The notes beneath the pieces are model-generated. The model did not search any database. It worked only from the letters and a program-made list of their open reading frames with translations, and was not told where the DNA came from. A DNA stretch of 64,000 nt from Microbacterium sp. H83 (lineage in GTDB: Bacteria; Actinomycetota; Actinomycetes; Actinomycetales; Microbacteriaceae): positions 1 to 64,000 of the forward strand of contig NZ_LWCU01000016.1 of the NCBI RefSeq assembly GCF_001650405.1, given 5' to 3'. The stretch's first letter is position 1. Each line of letters opens with the position of its first letter. The translations under genes were made by a program, and so were the position numbers. This document shows positions 19,363-28,637 of this stretch, in pieces.

Positions 19363-20658
19363 TCACGATCCGTCGGCCGCGAGGGCCCGGATCTCCCTCC
19401 GCACCGCGCCGCGGTACGCGTCCTTGTTCACGTAGTAGGCCATGCGGTCGAGGCTCAGGTAGTGGTAGCCCCCGGTGAGGTCGGGCCAGGGCGCGCCGAC
19501 GACCCGGTCGCGGAAGAGCGCCGCCCGCGTGGGCGCGTTCTCCGTCGCGTCCAGATAGGAGGCGAGCAGCTCGGCCTGCTCGTATCGGCCCTGCCAGCCG
19601 ATGCCGGAGGCCTCGACCATCCCCATCACGTAGAGGCCGTTGAACGAGGCCGGGAAGATGTGGAGGAAGAGCCGAGGCGCGGCTCCCTGCCAGTGCAGGT
19701 GGGCGCGGTCGACGAAGGGGTAGTCGAGCGTGTACCCGGTGGCGAGCAGCACGAGGTCGTAGTCGTCGGCGGATCCGTCGCGGAACCGCACGGTCGAGCC
19801 GTCGAAGCGCTCGACGTCGGGACGGATGCGCAGATCCCCCTGGCCGAGGTGGTTCAGCACCATCGTGTTCACCACCGGGTGCGACTCGTAGATCCGATGA
19901 TCGGGCTTCGGGAATCCGAACCGCACCGGGTCGCCGGTGAACGCCTTCAGCACTCGGCTGTCCACGGCCTGCTTGAGTCGAGCGGGCAGCGGCCGTCCCT
20001 GGTTCAGGGTGTCGCTGGGCCGCCCGAACAGGTAGCGGGGCACGAAGTGGTATCCGCGCCGCACGCTCATGTCGACCAGGGCGGCGTGGTGCACGGCATC
20101 CACCGCGATGTCGCATCCGGAGTTGCCGGCGCCGATGACCAGGACGCGCCGTCCGTCGAGCTGGCGGGCCGACGTGTACGAACTGGTGTGCAGGAGCTCG
20201 CCGGAGAACCGCCCGCGGAAGGTGGGGACGTGCGGCTCGGCCAGGGTGCCGTTCGCCAGGATCACGCCCGCATACCGGCGCGTGCGCGCCCCCTCGGGCC
20301 CCTCGCTCGTCAGATCCCATCCACCGTCTCGCGGCTCGAGCCGTGTGACCGACGTGCCGAAGCGGTAGAGCGCCGTGAGGCCGAAGCGATCGGCGTACTC
20401 CTGGAAGTACTGCCGCACGGCCCGATGGCCGGGATAGTCGACGGCTGTGCGCATCGGGAACTCGGCGAACTCGGTCGTCGTCCGCGAGGAGATCAGGTGC
20501 GCCGACTCGTACACGGTGCTGCGCGGGTTGTCGATGTCCCAGAGGCCGCCGACGCCGTGCGACGACTCGTACCCGTCGACGACGAGCCCTCGGGCGGTGA
20601 GCGCTCTGGCGGCGGCCAGCCCCGACGGGCCCGCCCCGATCACCGCGTATCCGTTCAT
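19363..20658 (-). CDS. Flavin-containing monooxygenase-like FAD/NADP oxidoreductase
   Basis: A 431-residue two-dinucleotide-domain flavoenzyme. FAD-binding VIGAGPSGLAAARAL is at residues 6-20, a second Gly-rich motif VLVIGAGNSGCDIA near residue 175 would bind NADPH, and LLATGYTLDYPF near residue 310 is the ATG-type motif of FMO and Baeyer-Villiger enzymes. Oxygenates a soft nucleophile or ketone; the substrate is not known. GGAGAG lies 5 bases upstream of the ATG. It sits between the hydrolase and the mtl terminator on the same strand. Confidence 0.85.
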   Translation of the reverse strand: MNGYAVIGAGPSGLAAARALTARGLVVDGYESSHGVGGLWDIDNPRSTVYESAHLISSRTTTEFAEFPMRTAVDYPGHRAVRQYFQEYADRFGLTALYRFGTSVTRLEPRDGGWDLTSEGPEGARTRRYAGVILANGTLAEPHVPTFRGRFSGELLHTSSYTSARQLDGRRVLVIGAGNSGCDIAVDAVHHAALVDMSVRRGYHFVPRYLFGRPSDTLNQGRPLPARLKQAVDSRVLKAFTGDPVRFGFPKPDHRIYESHPVVNTMVLNHLGQGDLRIRPDVERFDGSTVRFRDGSADDYDLVLLATGYTLDYPFVDRAHLHWQGAAPRLFLHIFPASFNGLYVMGMVEASGIGWQGRYEQAELLASYLDATENAPTRAALFRDRVVGAPWPDLTGGYHYLSLDRMAYYVNKDAYRGAVRREIRALAADGS

Positions 20659-20698
20659 GCTGCTCTCCGCACGTCGTCGTGCTCGACCCGAAGCCGAA

Positions 20699-20727
20699 GC
20701 CCCCTGCCGATCGTATCGGCAGGGGGC
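20699..20727 (-). terminator. Terminator of the mannitol operon
   Basis: A perfect 13-bp stem (GCCCCCTGCCGAT with its complement) around a 3-base loop, 48 bases past the mtlD stop. No clear U tract follows. Confidence 0.7.
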
Positions 20728-20775
20728 GTCGTGGGTGCGGATGCGGTGAAGCGGTGCGGATGCTGTGGAGCGGCG

Positions 20776-21933
20776 TCAGGACGCCCGCAGCGCCGTCTGG
20801 CGCGACTCGACCGCGTCGAGGACGGCGGGGAAGAGCGGATGCTCCGGGTCGAGCCCCGTCGCGGCGGTCGTGAAGGCGAGGGCGTCCTCGGTGCGGAGCC
20901 GCTCCTGCAGCTCGACGGCCTGCTCGTCGTCGGCGTCCTCGAACTCGAGAGCGGCGATCACCGCGCCGATCAGGGCGATCGTCGGCAGTCCCCGTTCCGC
21001 CGCCATGGCGGCCGGTCCGATGAACCGCTCATGACGCGAGATCTTGCGCAGCGGCTGTCGGCCGACGCGCTGCACCGTGTCGACGAGCTCCGGGTTGCGG
21101 AAGCGGTCGAGGATCTTCGCTCGATACTCCGCGAGCTCGGCCGGATCCAGACCGTGCTCGGCGACCAGTACCGCGGAGGTCTCCTCGAGGGCCGCCGACA
21201 CGCGGGCCGCGATGTCGGCGTCGGCGAGGGCGTCCGAGATCCGCTCGATGCCCGCCCGGGCTCCGAAGTACGCGGTGGCCGCGTGGCCCGTGTTGACCGT
21301 GAAGAGTTTGCGCTCGATGTACGGCGCGAGGTCGTCGACGAAATGCGCGCCGGGAATGGTCGGCAGGTCTCCGCCGAACGGCCCCGACTCGATCGCCCAC
21401 TCGAAGTAGGGCTCGACGGTCACGTCGACGCCGGAGCCCTCCGGCTGCGCCGGGACGATGCGGTCGACGGCCGTGTTCGCGAACACCGCGCGGGACAGCA
21501 GCTCCTCGGCATCCGCCCCCGCCGCCTTCTCGATCTCGGCACGCAGGGTGTCCGTCGCCCCGATCGCGTTCTCGCAGGCCATGACCTGCAGCGGCGCGGA
21601 CTCGGGGGAGCGGAGCCGGAGACCCGCGACGACCGTCGGCGCCACGAAGCGCAGCACCGTGGGTCCCACGGCCGTGGTCACGACGTCGGCCGTGGCGACC
21701 TCGGCCGCGACGCCGTCGGGATCGATGCGGCTGTTGACGGCTCGGAAGCCGCTGACCACGTGGTTGCGTCCTCCGGGTCCGGCCTCGCGCACCGTGTACG
21801 AGTCCGCCGCGTCGATCGCGTCGACCAGGGCGTCGGCTACGTCGGAGAACACGACCTCGTACCCGCCCTCGTGCAGCAGCAGGCCGACGAAGCCGCGGCC
21901 GATGTTGCCCGCGCCGAAGTGCACCGCCTTCAT
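20776..21933 (-). CDS. mtlD: Mannitol-1-phosphate 5-dehydrogenase
   Basis: NAD-dependent enzyme that turns mannitol-1-phosphate, delivered by the PTS, into fructose-6-phosphate. The 385-residue chain begins [20 protein letters not shown], nearly the same as E. coli MtlD, with the NAD-binding motif at residues 5-14; [16 protein letters not shown] holds conserved active-site residues. Another ATG at 21951, overlapping the EIIA stop, would add six residues; 21933 is preferred because it matches the family start and has GGGAG upstream. Last gene of the mtl operon. Confidence 0.95.
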   Translation of the reverse strand: MKAVHFGAGNIGRGFVGLLLHEGGYEVVFSDVADALVDAIDAADSYTVREAGPGGRNHVVSGFRAVNSRIDPDGVAAEVATADVVTTAVGPTVLRFVAPTVVAGLRLRSPESAPLQVMACENAIGATDTLRAEIEKAAGADAEELLSRAVFANTAVDRIVPAQPEGSGVDVTVEPYFEWAIESGPFGGDLPTIPGAHFVDDLAPYIERKLFTVNTGHAATAYFGARAGIERISDALADADIAARVSAALEETSAVLVAEHGLDPAELAEYRAKILDRFRNPELVDTVQRVGRQPLRKISRHERFIGPAAMAAERGLPTIALIGAVIAALEFEDADDEQAVELQERLRTEDALAFTTAATGLDPEHPLFPAVLDAVESRQTALRAS

Positions 21934-21950
21934 GGTGCGATCTCCCGTCA

Positions 21951-22382
21951 TCACTCGTTCACGGCCGACAGCAGGGCGAACAGCTCTTCCGGCGTCTGCG
22001 CGGCGTTGAGCTTCTCGACGTCGTCCTCGTCGGAGAAGAGGATCGCGATCTGCGACAGGATCTCCAGGTGCTCGTCGCCCTTGCCCGCGATGCCGACCAC
22101 GAACGTCGCCTGCTCGCCGGCCCAGTCCACGCCGCCGTCGTAGCGGACGACCGAGAGAGCGGATCCGAGGATCGCGTCCTTCGCATCGTTCGTGCCGTGC
22201 GGGATCGCGAGGCCGTTGCCCATGTAGGTCGACACGGTCTCCTCGCGCTGACGCATCGCGTCGACGTAGGCCGGCGTCACGGCGCCCGCCGTGACGAGGA
22301 TGTCGGTCGCCTCCTGGAGGGCAGCCTCCTGCGTGCTGGATCCCGCGTGGATGCGGACCTGTCCGAGAGTGAGAACGCTCAT
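21951..22382 (-). CDS. mtlF: PTS mannitol-specific EIIA component
   Basis: Cytoplasmic phosphocarrier of 143 residues, of the mannitol/fructose EIIA family. The active His lies in [10 protein letters not shown] near residue 62. It takes phosphate from HPr and passes it to the IIB domain of MtlA. It is separated from mtlA by a GC hairpin and has AAGGAAA as ribosome binding site; it ends 17 bases before mtlD. Confidence 0.93.
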   Translation of the reverse strand: MSVLTLGQVRIHAGSSTQEAALQEATDILVTAGAVTPAYVDAMRQREETVSTYMGNGLAIPHGTNDAKDAILGSALSVVRYDGGVDWAGEQATFVVGIAGKGDEHLEILSQIAILFSDEDDVEKLNAAQTPEELFALLSAVNE

Positions 22383-22407
22383 GGTGTTTCCTTTCTGGGG
22401 AGGTGAA

Positions 22408-22439
22408 GGCGGGGCGGATGCCGCGGCACCCGCCCCGCC
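22408..22439 (-). terminator. Hairpin between mtlA and EIIA
   Basis: GGCGGGGCGG and its exact complement around a 12-base loop, in the only sizeable gap between the PTS genes. It could set the ratio of EIICB to EIIA/MtlD by partial termination or RNA processing. Confidence 0.45.
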
Positions 22440-22446
22440 CGGTCTG

Positions 22447-23970
22447 TCACGCGCCGGATTCGCGCTGCTCGCGCACCATCTCGACGACCTCTTCGTACTT
22501 CGGAGAGTTCATGAAGTTGTCGACGGACACGTGGACGGAGTTCGGCGACTGCGCCTTCGCGCGATCCGTCAGCTGCTGCTGCGTGATCACCAGGTCGGCG
22601 GTGCCGTCGAGGTTCGCGATGGCCTGGTTGGTGACGGTGACGCCCTCGACTCCCGCCTTCTTGAACTTGTTGCGCAGGACGCTGGCGCCCATCGCGGACG
22701 AGCCCATGCCGGCGTCGCAGGCGAACACCACGTTCTCGATGCGGCGGTCGGTCGCGACGGTGCCGGCGGCGGCGCTCGCCGCGAGCCCGCTGAGGGCGTC
22801 GGAGGACTTGCCCTTGTTGGCCTCGGTCTGCGCGACGGCGGCGGCGAACGCGTCCTCCTTCGCCAGATCCTTCTTGCGGCTCGCGCGAAGGATGAGCATG
22901 GAGATGAGGAACGTGACGGCAGCCGACAGGATCACCGAGAGGATCACTCCGAGGTAGTCGGTCCTGAACGTCTGTCCGAGTACCGCGATGATGCTGCCAG
23001 GCGCGGCCGGTGCGATCAGGCCGGTGTCGAACAGCATGTTCGTGGTGACGCCGGTCATGCCTCCGGCGATGAGCGCCAGGATCAGGACGGGCTTCATGAG
23101 AGCGAACGGGAAGTACACCTCGTGGATGCCGCCGAAGAACTGGATGACCGCCGCACCGGGTGCCGAGGCGCGCGCGGCGCCGATGCCGAAGATCGTGAAG
23201 GCCAGCAGCAGACCGACGCCGGGGCCGGGGTTCGCCTCGAGCAGGAACAGGATCGACTTGCCGCTCTCCGCCGCCTGCTGGGTGCCGAGAGGCGTCAGCA
23301 CTCCGTGGTTGATGGCGTTGTTGAGGAAGAAGACCTTCGCCGGCTCGATCAGGATGCTCGTCAGGGGGAGCAGGTTCGTCTCGACCAGCCAGTTCACCGC
23401 CGTCGACAGCACGTTCATGAGTCCGTTGACGAGCCAGGCCACGGGGTAGAACCCGATGACCACCATGACGAAGCCCCAGATGCCGGCCGAGAACATGTTC
23501 ACGAGCATCTCGAAGCCCGACTTGATCTTGCCGTCCCACAGGGAGTCGAGCCACTTCATCGTGTACGCGGCCAGCGGCGCCATGATCATCGCGCCGATGA
23601 ACATGTGGATCTGGCCGAGCTGGTTGTCCTCGGGGAGGGTCGCGTTCACCTGGGCGATCAGGTAGTCGGACCCCGCGATGGCGCCCATGACGGCGATGGC
23701 CGCGACGACACCGCCTCGGGTCTTGTAGACGATGACGCCGCCGGTGTAGGCGATGATGATCGGCAGCAGGTAGTGGATGATCGGGCCGACGAGGGTCGCG
23801 AGCTGCTCGTTCGGCGTCCACCCGACGGGGATGAAGAACGCGGTGATGATTCCCCACGCGATCAGTGCAGGGATGTTGGGCATGATCATTCCGGACAGGA
23901 ACGTGCCGAAGCGCTGCACGCCCGTTCGGAGGCCGCCTGGCTTCGTGGCGGCCGGTGACGTCGTCGTCAT
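22447..23970 (-). CDS. mtlA: PTS mannitol-specific EIICB permease
   Basis: Membrane transporter that imports and phosphorylates mannitol. The 507-residue chain has an EIIC domain with several membrane segments (about residues 18-340; GGIHEVYFPFALMKP is a family motif) and a C-terminal IIB domain whose phosphocysteine is in FACDAGMGSSAMG near residue 420. No IIA domain is fused; EIIA is the next gene. ATG overlaps the ptsI stop (ATGA), with AAAGAG upstream inside ptsI. Confidence 0.95.
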   Translation of the reverse strand: MTTTSPAATKPGGLRTGVQRFGTFLSGMIMPNIPALIAWGIITAFFIPVGWTPNEQLATLVGPIIHYLLPIIIAYTGGVIVYKTRGGVVAAIAVMGAIAGSDYLIAQVNATLPEDNQLGQIHMFIGAMIMAPLAAYTMKWLDSLWDGKIKSGFEMLVNMFSAGIWGFVMVVIGFYPVAWLVNGLMNVLSTAVNWLVETNLLPLTSILIEPAKVFFLNNAINHGVLTPLGTQQAAESGKSILFLLEANPGPGVGLLLAFTIFGIGAARASAPGAAVIQFFGGIHEVYFPFALMKPVLILALIAGGMTGVTTNMLFDTGLIAPAAPGSIIAVLGQTFRTDYLGVILSVILSAAVTFLISMLILRASRKKDLAKEDAFAAAVAQTEANKGKSSDALSGLAASAAAGTVATDRRIENVVFACDAGMGSSAMGASVLRNKFKKAGVEGVTVTNQAIANLDGTADLVITQQQLTDRAKAQSPNSVHVSVDNFMNSPKYEEVVEMVREQRESGA

Positions 23971-25652
23971 GATGTCGTCTCTTTCTGGTGAGGGGGGAGG
24001 GGTGCTGTGGCGTCGGCCACGGCGAGGCGTGCACCGGCGGCGTCGTCGGCCGCCAGTGCGAGTTCGGCGAGGTGTCGGGCCTCGTCGAGGGTTCGGGTGG
24101 ACAGGGTCTGGCGGACGTCCGCGAGAGCGGACGGCGCCATCGACAGGCTCGTGGCGCCGAGGCCCACGAGCACGACGGCGAGCATCGGGTCCGCGGCGGC
24201 CTCGCCGCAGATGCCGACGGGCTTCCCGAGGCGCGCGCCGGCGGCGCCGACCTCGCGCACGAGCCGCAGCACGGCGGGGTGCCAGGGGTCCTGGAACCCC
24301 GCGACGGACCCCAGGAGGCGGTCGGCGGCCATCGTGTACTGCGTCAGGTCGTTCGTCCCGATGGAGGCGAAGTCCGCGTGCGCGAGGATGCGGTCGGCCA
24401 GCAGGGCGCTCGAGGGGACCTCGACCATGACGCCGGCCGTCTTCAGACCGTACTCGCGGGCGAGGGTGGTGAAGTACTCGGTCTCCTCGACGGTCGCCAC
24501 CATCGGCGCCATGACCCAGAGGTCGGCGTCGGTCTCGGCATCCGCCTCGGCGAGGGCCGTGAGCTGCTCCCGCATGATGTCCTCGCTGGCGCGCAGGGCG
24601 CGGAGGCCGCGGAGGCCGAGCGCCGGGTTCTCCTCGTGGGCGTCGTTGAGGAAGGCGAGCGGCTTGTCGGCGCCGGCGTCCAGCATCCGCACCACGACCT
24701 TCTTGCCGGGGAACGCGGCGAGCAGCTCGACGTACGACGCACGCTGCTGCTCCACGGTCGGCGCCTGCGACGACGACAGGAACAGGAACTCGGTGCGGAA
24801 CAGCCCGACGCCCTCGGCCCCGCGTTCGACGGCATCGGATGCGTCTGCAGGTCTCCCCAGATTCGCCAGCAGCGGGATCAGCGTGCCGTCGGCGAGGGCG
24901 CCGGGGGTGAGTGGTGCGGAGTCGGCGCTGCGACGGGCGGCGGCGCGCTGCTCGGCGCGCTCCTTCTCGTCGTCGCTCGGGTCGACGGTCACGATGCCGG
25001 CGGCGGCGTCGACGATCACGTCGGTGCCGGTCGCGAGGTCGGATGCCGCGGCGGCGCCCACGACCGCCACGATGCCCTTCTCGCGCGCGAGGATCGCGGT
25101 GTGCGAGGTCGGGCCGCCGTCGAAGGTGACGAGCGCGAGGACCTGGTCGAGGTCGAGCAGCGCGGTGTCCGCAGGGGCGAGATCGCGCGCGACCAGCACG
25201 AAGGGATGCCCGGGATCGGGCACGCCGGGAGCGTCGACGCCCCGCAGGCGGGCCAGCACGCGCTGGGCGATGTCGTCGAGGTCCGCGGCCCGCTCGCCGA
25301 GGTAGCCGCCGACGGCCTCGAGCGTCGCGCGGAAGCCGGCGAACGCGTCGTGCACCGCCCACTCGGCGGTCGATCCGGCATCGATCCGCTCGTCGACCTC
25401 GTCCTGCAGCGTCGGGTCCTCGGCGATCATCGCCTGGGCCTCGAGCACCTCCTGCGCGGAGCCGCCCGCCTTCTCGCCGCGGGCCGTGAGCTCCTGCGCC
25501 ACGGCCGCCACGGCGTCGCGGACGCGCGCCCGCTCGGCGTCGGCACCCTGCGTGCTCGCCGTGTTCTCCGGCGCCGGCAGCGCCTCCGTCATCCGGACGA
25601 CCGGTCCCTGCGCGACGCCGAGACCGATGCCCACCCCTCGCAGACCGCTCAT
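23967..25652 (-). CDS. ptsI: PTS enzyme I (phosphoenolpyruvate-protein phosphotransferase)
   Basis: First enzyme of the phosphotransferase system, moving phosphate from PEP to HPr. The 561-residue length is normal. The active His is in GGPTSHTAILAREKGI near residue 184, and the PEP-binding barrel shows EFLFLS, VVRMLDAGADKPL and GICGEAA. Overlaps ptsH before it and mtlA after it by ATGA. Its position inside a sugar-specific operon is unusual and suggests mannitol (and related sugars) is the main PTS substrate of this organism. Confidence 0.96.
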   Translation of the reverse strand: MSGLRGVGIGLGVAQGPVVRMTEALPAPENTASTQGADAERARVRDAVAAVAQELTARGEKAGGSAQEVLEAQAMIAEDPTLQDEVDERIDAGSTAEWAVHDAFAGFRATLEAVGGYLGERAADLDDIAQRVLARLRGVDAPGVPDPGHPFVLVARDLAPADTALLDLDQVLALVTFDGGPTSHTAILAREKGIVAVVGAAAASDLATGTDVIVDAAAGIVTVDPSDDEKERAEQRAAARRSADSAPLTPGALADGTLIPLLANLGRPADASDAVERGAEGVGLFRTEFLFLSSSQAPTVEQQRASYVELLAAFPGKKVVVRMLDAGADKPLAFLNDAHEENPALGLRGLRALRASEDIMREQLTALAEADAETDADLWVMAPMVATVEETEYFTTLAREYGLKTAGVMVEVPSSALLADRILAHADFASIGTNDLTQYTMAADRLLGSVAGFQDPWHPAVLRLVREVGAAGARLGKPVGICGEAAADPMLAVVLVGLGATSLSMAPSALADVRQTLSTRTLDEARHLAELALAADDAAGARLAVADATAPLPPHQKETTS

Positions 25653-25927
25653 GCGGTGTCCTGGTCGTGATCGGTCGTCAGCAGTTCGGTGAGGGTGTCG
25701 AGCACGCCCTCCGCACCCTCGCCGTCGGCGGTGAGGGTGACGTAGTCGCCGTGCTCGATCGCCAGCGCGATGACTCCGAGGATGCTCGCCGCGTTGACGG
25801 CCTTGCCGGAGTCCTTCGCGATCGTGACGGGGATGCCCGACTCCTTCGCCGCCTGCGCGAAGAGCTTCGCGGGGCGGGCGTGCAGGCCGTGGGACGAGCC
25901 GATGCGGACGGTGCGGGAGACGGTCAT
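25649..25927 (-). CDS. ptsH: HPr phosphocarrier protein
   Basis: A 92-residue phosphocarrier between enzyme I and the EIIs. The active-site His is in SSHGLHARPAKLF near residue 16. The region aligned with the regulatory Ser of low-GC Gram-positives reads SGKAVNAASILGV. Starts at ATG 25927 overlapping the stop of the IIB-like gene and ends overlapping ptsI. A second HPr-like protein is encoded at 28369-28632. Confidence 0.95.
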   Translation of the reverse strand: MTVSRTVRIGSSHGLHARPAKLFAQAAKESGIPVTIAKDSGKAVNAASILGVIALAIEHGDYVTLTADGEGAEGVLDTLTELLTTDHDQDTA

Positions 25928-26241
25928 GATGTTCCTTTCGGGGTGTTCCAGACCTCGGCGATCACCGAGCGCGCGAGAGCCAGGGTGCGGGAGCCGTCGC
26001 GGTCCGCGAAGACGTCGTCCGGGAGGACGACCACGGGGACGGGCACGGCGGCGCGGATGGCGTCGAGGCGCTCGGCGAGGTGGGGGCCGACGAGGACGAG
26101 GTCGTGGTCGCCGCCGGAGAGCGAGCTTTCCATGCCCGCCGTCGCGTCCCAGTCGAGACCGGCGTCGGACGCCGCGCGGCGAAGTCGTTGCGCGACGAAC
26201 GTGCTCGACGCCCCTGCGCCGCACACCACGAGGATCCTCAT
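25924..26241 (-). CDS. Stand-alone PTS IIB-like protein
   Basis: Small protein of 105 residues with the phosphocysteine loop RILVVCGAGASSTFVAQRL at the N terminus (Cys8), resembling lactose/cellobiose-type IIB. MtlA already has its own IIB domain, so this extra one either serves another EIIC or signals to the PRD regulator; neither can be decided from the sequence. First gene of the operon; AGGAAAGG is upstream of ATG 26241. Overlaps ptsH by ATGA. Confidence 0.8.
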   Translation of the reverse strand: MRILVVCGAGASSTFVAQRLRRAASDAGLDWDATAGMESSLSGGDHDLVLVGPHLAERLDAIRAAVPVPVVVLPDDVFADRDGSRTLALARSVIAEVWNTPKGTS

Positions 26242-26314
26242 CGATGCCACCTTTCCTGAGAACAGTCTGGGAAACGGGAGGGGGCGGGTGCCACCAGGAT
26301 CCTTTCCGCCCCCG

Positions 26315-26330
26315 CGGAACGTCGGTTCCG
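26315..26330. promoter_or_regulatory. Candidate operator in the mtl divergent region
   Basis: CGGAAC-GTCG-GTTCCG, two perfect 6-base arms, midway between the mtl operon and the divergent PRD regulator (gap 26242-26408). No good -10 box is seen for the mtl operon here, which fits activator dependence. Role inferred. Confidence 0.4.
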
Positions 26331-26408
26331 GAGCGGCGCCTTCCTGCACCTGACATCATGGAAGGACACGTCAGGACAGTGCAGTCGGCACGGGGAGCGG
26401 GGAGGGAC

Positions 26409-28328
26409 ATGTCGCGGCAGCGCCAGGACCAGCTCCTCGCCACCCTTCTGCGCCGGGGATCCTGGGCGACCGCCGCGAGCCTCGCGGATCAGCTCGGCGT
26501 GACGCCGCGCAGCATCCGCTCCTACGTCGCGGCCCTGAACGCCCGGACGTCCGCATCCGACGCCGTGGAGTCCGGCCCCGCCGGCTACCGGGCGGGAGCA
26601 GGGGCGCGCGACGCGCTGCGCACGCGTCAGTCCGGCGAGTCCGCCCCGCGCGACCGCCTGCACGCGCTCGTGCGCGCTCTCCTCGACGCGCCGGACGGCG
26701 TGGACGTGTTCGACATGGCCCAGAGGCTCCATGTGAGCGAGGCGACGCTCGAGGCCGACCTCGCCCGCGTCAGGGTGCTGCTGGAGGGCGGCGACCTCGT
26801 GCTCGCGCGCGATCGCGAGATCGTGCGCCTGACCGGCGGCGAGGCGGCGCAGCGGCGTCTGCTGAGCCGGCTCGCGCACGACGAGATGGACGCCGCGTCC
26901 TTCCACCCCGAGACCTTCCGCAGGGCCCTGGCCGGGAGCGCCGTCGCGGCGCACGCCGTGGGGCCGTTCAAGTCGGAGCTCGTGCGCGAGCTCGGCGAGC
27001 TCGGGTACTACGTCAACGAGCTGGCGATCTCCGACGTCCTCCTGCACATCGCGATCGCGGCCGACCGCGTGGCCGCCGGGCACTCTCTGGACGCGGTGCC
27101 CTCGGGCACGCGTCCCGAGATCCCCAGGGTGGGAGCCGTGATCGCCCGGCTCGCCGCGCAGCACTTCGCCGTCTCGCTCGGCGAAGGCGACAGTGGGCAC
27201 CTGGCGTCGCTCGTGCTCACGCGCATCGTCGCGCCCGGACAGGACGCGATCCGCGAGGTGGCGCGCAGCGGAGTGGATCCGTCGGTGGAGGAGGCCGTGC
27301 GCACCGAGCTGGCGCGGGCGGCCGACGACTTCCAGGTGGACCTCGTCGACGAGGCGTTCGTGCTGCGCCTGGCCCTCCACGTGCAGAACCTGCTGCGCCG
27401 CGCGGAGGAGAGCGCGCTCACCCGCAACCCGCTCACGCGCTCGCTCAAGACGACCTATCCGATGATCTTCGAGGTCGCGGTGTCGATCGCGAGCGGGCTG
27501 CACGACCGGCTCGGCACGCCCATCCACGACGACGAGATCGCCTACATCGCGATGCACGTCGGCGGACGGCTCGAGCGCAGCCGCAAGGCCGAGTCGATCC
27601 TCACCGCCACGATCGTGTGCCCGGGGTACTACGAGCTGCACGAGCTCCTCCGCTCCAGCGTCGACCGCTCGCTCGGCACGTCGATCGAGGTGACGAGCGT
27701 CGTCACCAACGTCGATCCGGACTGGAACTCGTTCGAGACCGACCTGGTGCTCAGCACGATCGAGCCCGCGACCGGCGATCGCTTCGTCCGCATCCAGCCG
27801 TTCCTCACCGATGCCGACGTCGACCGCATCCAGCAGGCCGCGGCCCGCGTGCGCAGGGCGCGCCGGCTCACCCGGCTGCGCGGTGAGCTCGCGCGCTACT
27901 TCGACGCCGACGCGTTCGTCCATCCGCTCCCCGACGAGGGCGAGGAGGCCATCATCCGGCGCCTCGGCGGCCTGCTCGTGCAGGCCGGCCTCATCGGCGA
28001 GGACTACGTCGAGAACACGATCGTGCGCGAGCGGATGTCGTCGACGGCGTTCACCGACGCGCTCGCCGTCCCGCACGCCCTGCAGATGACCGCGAGCAGG
28101 ACGGCGATCGCGATCGGCGTCGCCGACGGCTCGGCCGCCTGGGGCGAGGGGCGCGTGCAGGTCGTCGCGCTCGCGGCGTTCAGCGAGAGCGATCGCGCCG
28201 CGTTCCAGACCGTGTTCGAGCAGCTCGTCGAGGTGTTCAGCGAGCGCGACAGCGTGCAGCGCATCGTGCGTCGCGGGTCGACGTTCGAGTCGTTCCTGGA
28301 CGAGCTCGTCGCGGTCATCGACGGCTGA
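26409..28328 (+). CDS. mtlR: PRD-containing mannitol operon regulator
   Basis: Transcription activator controlled by PTS phosphorylation, 639 residues. Domains in order: an HTH (about 1-60), a second HTH-like region, two PTS regulation domains (conserved His in KTTYPMIFEV.. and AYIAMHVGG), a IIB-like segment (ILTATIVCPGYYEL, with a Cys) and a C-terminal EIIA domain with the His of LAVPHALQ at residue 556. This is the MtlR/LicR layout. ATG at 26409 with GGGAGGGA before it is preferred to upstream starts. It is divergent from the mtl operon, its likely target. Confidence 0.88.
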   Translation: MSRQRQDQLLATLLRRGSWATAASLADQLGVTPRSIRSYVAALNARTSASDAVESGPAGYRAGAGARDALRTRQSGESAPRDRLHALVRALLDAPDGVDVFDMAQRLHVSEATLEADLARVRVLLEGGDLVLARDREIVRLTGGEAAQRRLLSRLAHDEMDAASFHPETFRRALAGSAVAAHAVGPFKSELVRELGELGYYVNELAISDVLLHIAIAADRVAAGHSLDAVPSGTRPEIPRVGAVIARLAAQHFAVSLGEGDSGHLASLVLTRIVAPGQDAIREVARSGVDPSVEEAVRTELARAADDFQVDLVDEAFVLRLALHVQNLLRRAEESALTRNPLTRSLKTTYPMIFEVAVSIASGLHDRLGTPIHDDEIAYIAMHVGGRLERSRKAESILTATIVCPGYYELHELLRSSVDRSLGTSIEVTSVVTNVDPDWNSFETDLVLSTIEPATGDRFVRIQPFLTDADVDRIQQAAARVRRARRLTRLRGELARYFDADAFVHPLPDEGEEAIIRRLGGLLVQAGLIGEDYVENTIVRERMSSTAFTDALAVPHALQMTASRTAIAIGVADGSAAWGEGRVQVVALAAFSESDRAAFQTVFEQLVEVFSERDSVQRIVRRGSTFESFLDELVAVIDG

Positions 28329-28368
28329 CCCTCGCCCGCGCGGTCCGGGTCCGGGAGGGGGGCGCGTC

Positions 28369-28632
28369 TCAGCGTGGCGGGTCGAGCACGCCGGCCAGCG
28401 TGTCGAGCACCGCCTCGGCCTCCGCCGACTCCGGGGTCTCCAGCACGACCGCGTCGCCGGCGGCGAGGCCGAGGTCCATGACCGCGAGCACGCTGCTGAG
28501 GTCCACGACCGCGCCGCTCGACGTCTGCAGCGTCACCGCGTGCGGATGCGCCTGGACGACCCGGACGAGCTCGGCGACGGGGCGCGCATGCACCCCGTTG
28601 TGAGCGCTGATGACGACGTGTCTGCGGGGCAT
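28369..28632 (-). CDS. Second HPr-like protein
   Basis: An 87-residue HPr-family protein. ISAHNGVHARPVAELVRVVQ keeps the active-site His-Ala-Arg-Pro, so phosphorylation is possible; the rest differs clearly from the HPr of the mtl operon. It starts 5 bases after the sugar-phosphate mutase stop, so it belongs to the punA operon by layout, and lies back to back with the end of the PRD regulator gene. A role as phosphocarrier for another EII or as regulator is equally open. Confidence 0.85.
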   Translation of the reverse strand: MPRRHVVISAHNGVHARPVAELVRVVQAHPHAVTLQTSSGAVVDLSSVLAVMDLGLAAGDAVVLETPESAEAEAVLDTLAGVLDPPR

Positions 28633-28637
28633 GACGC

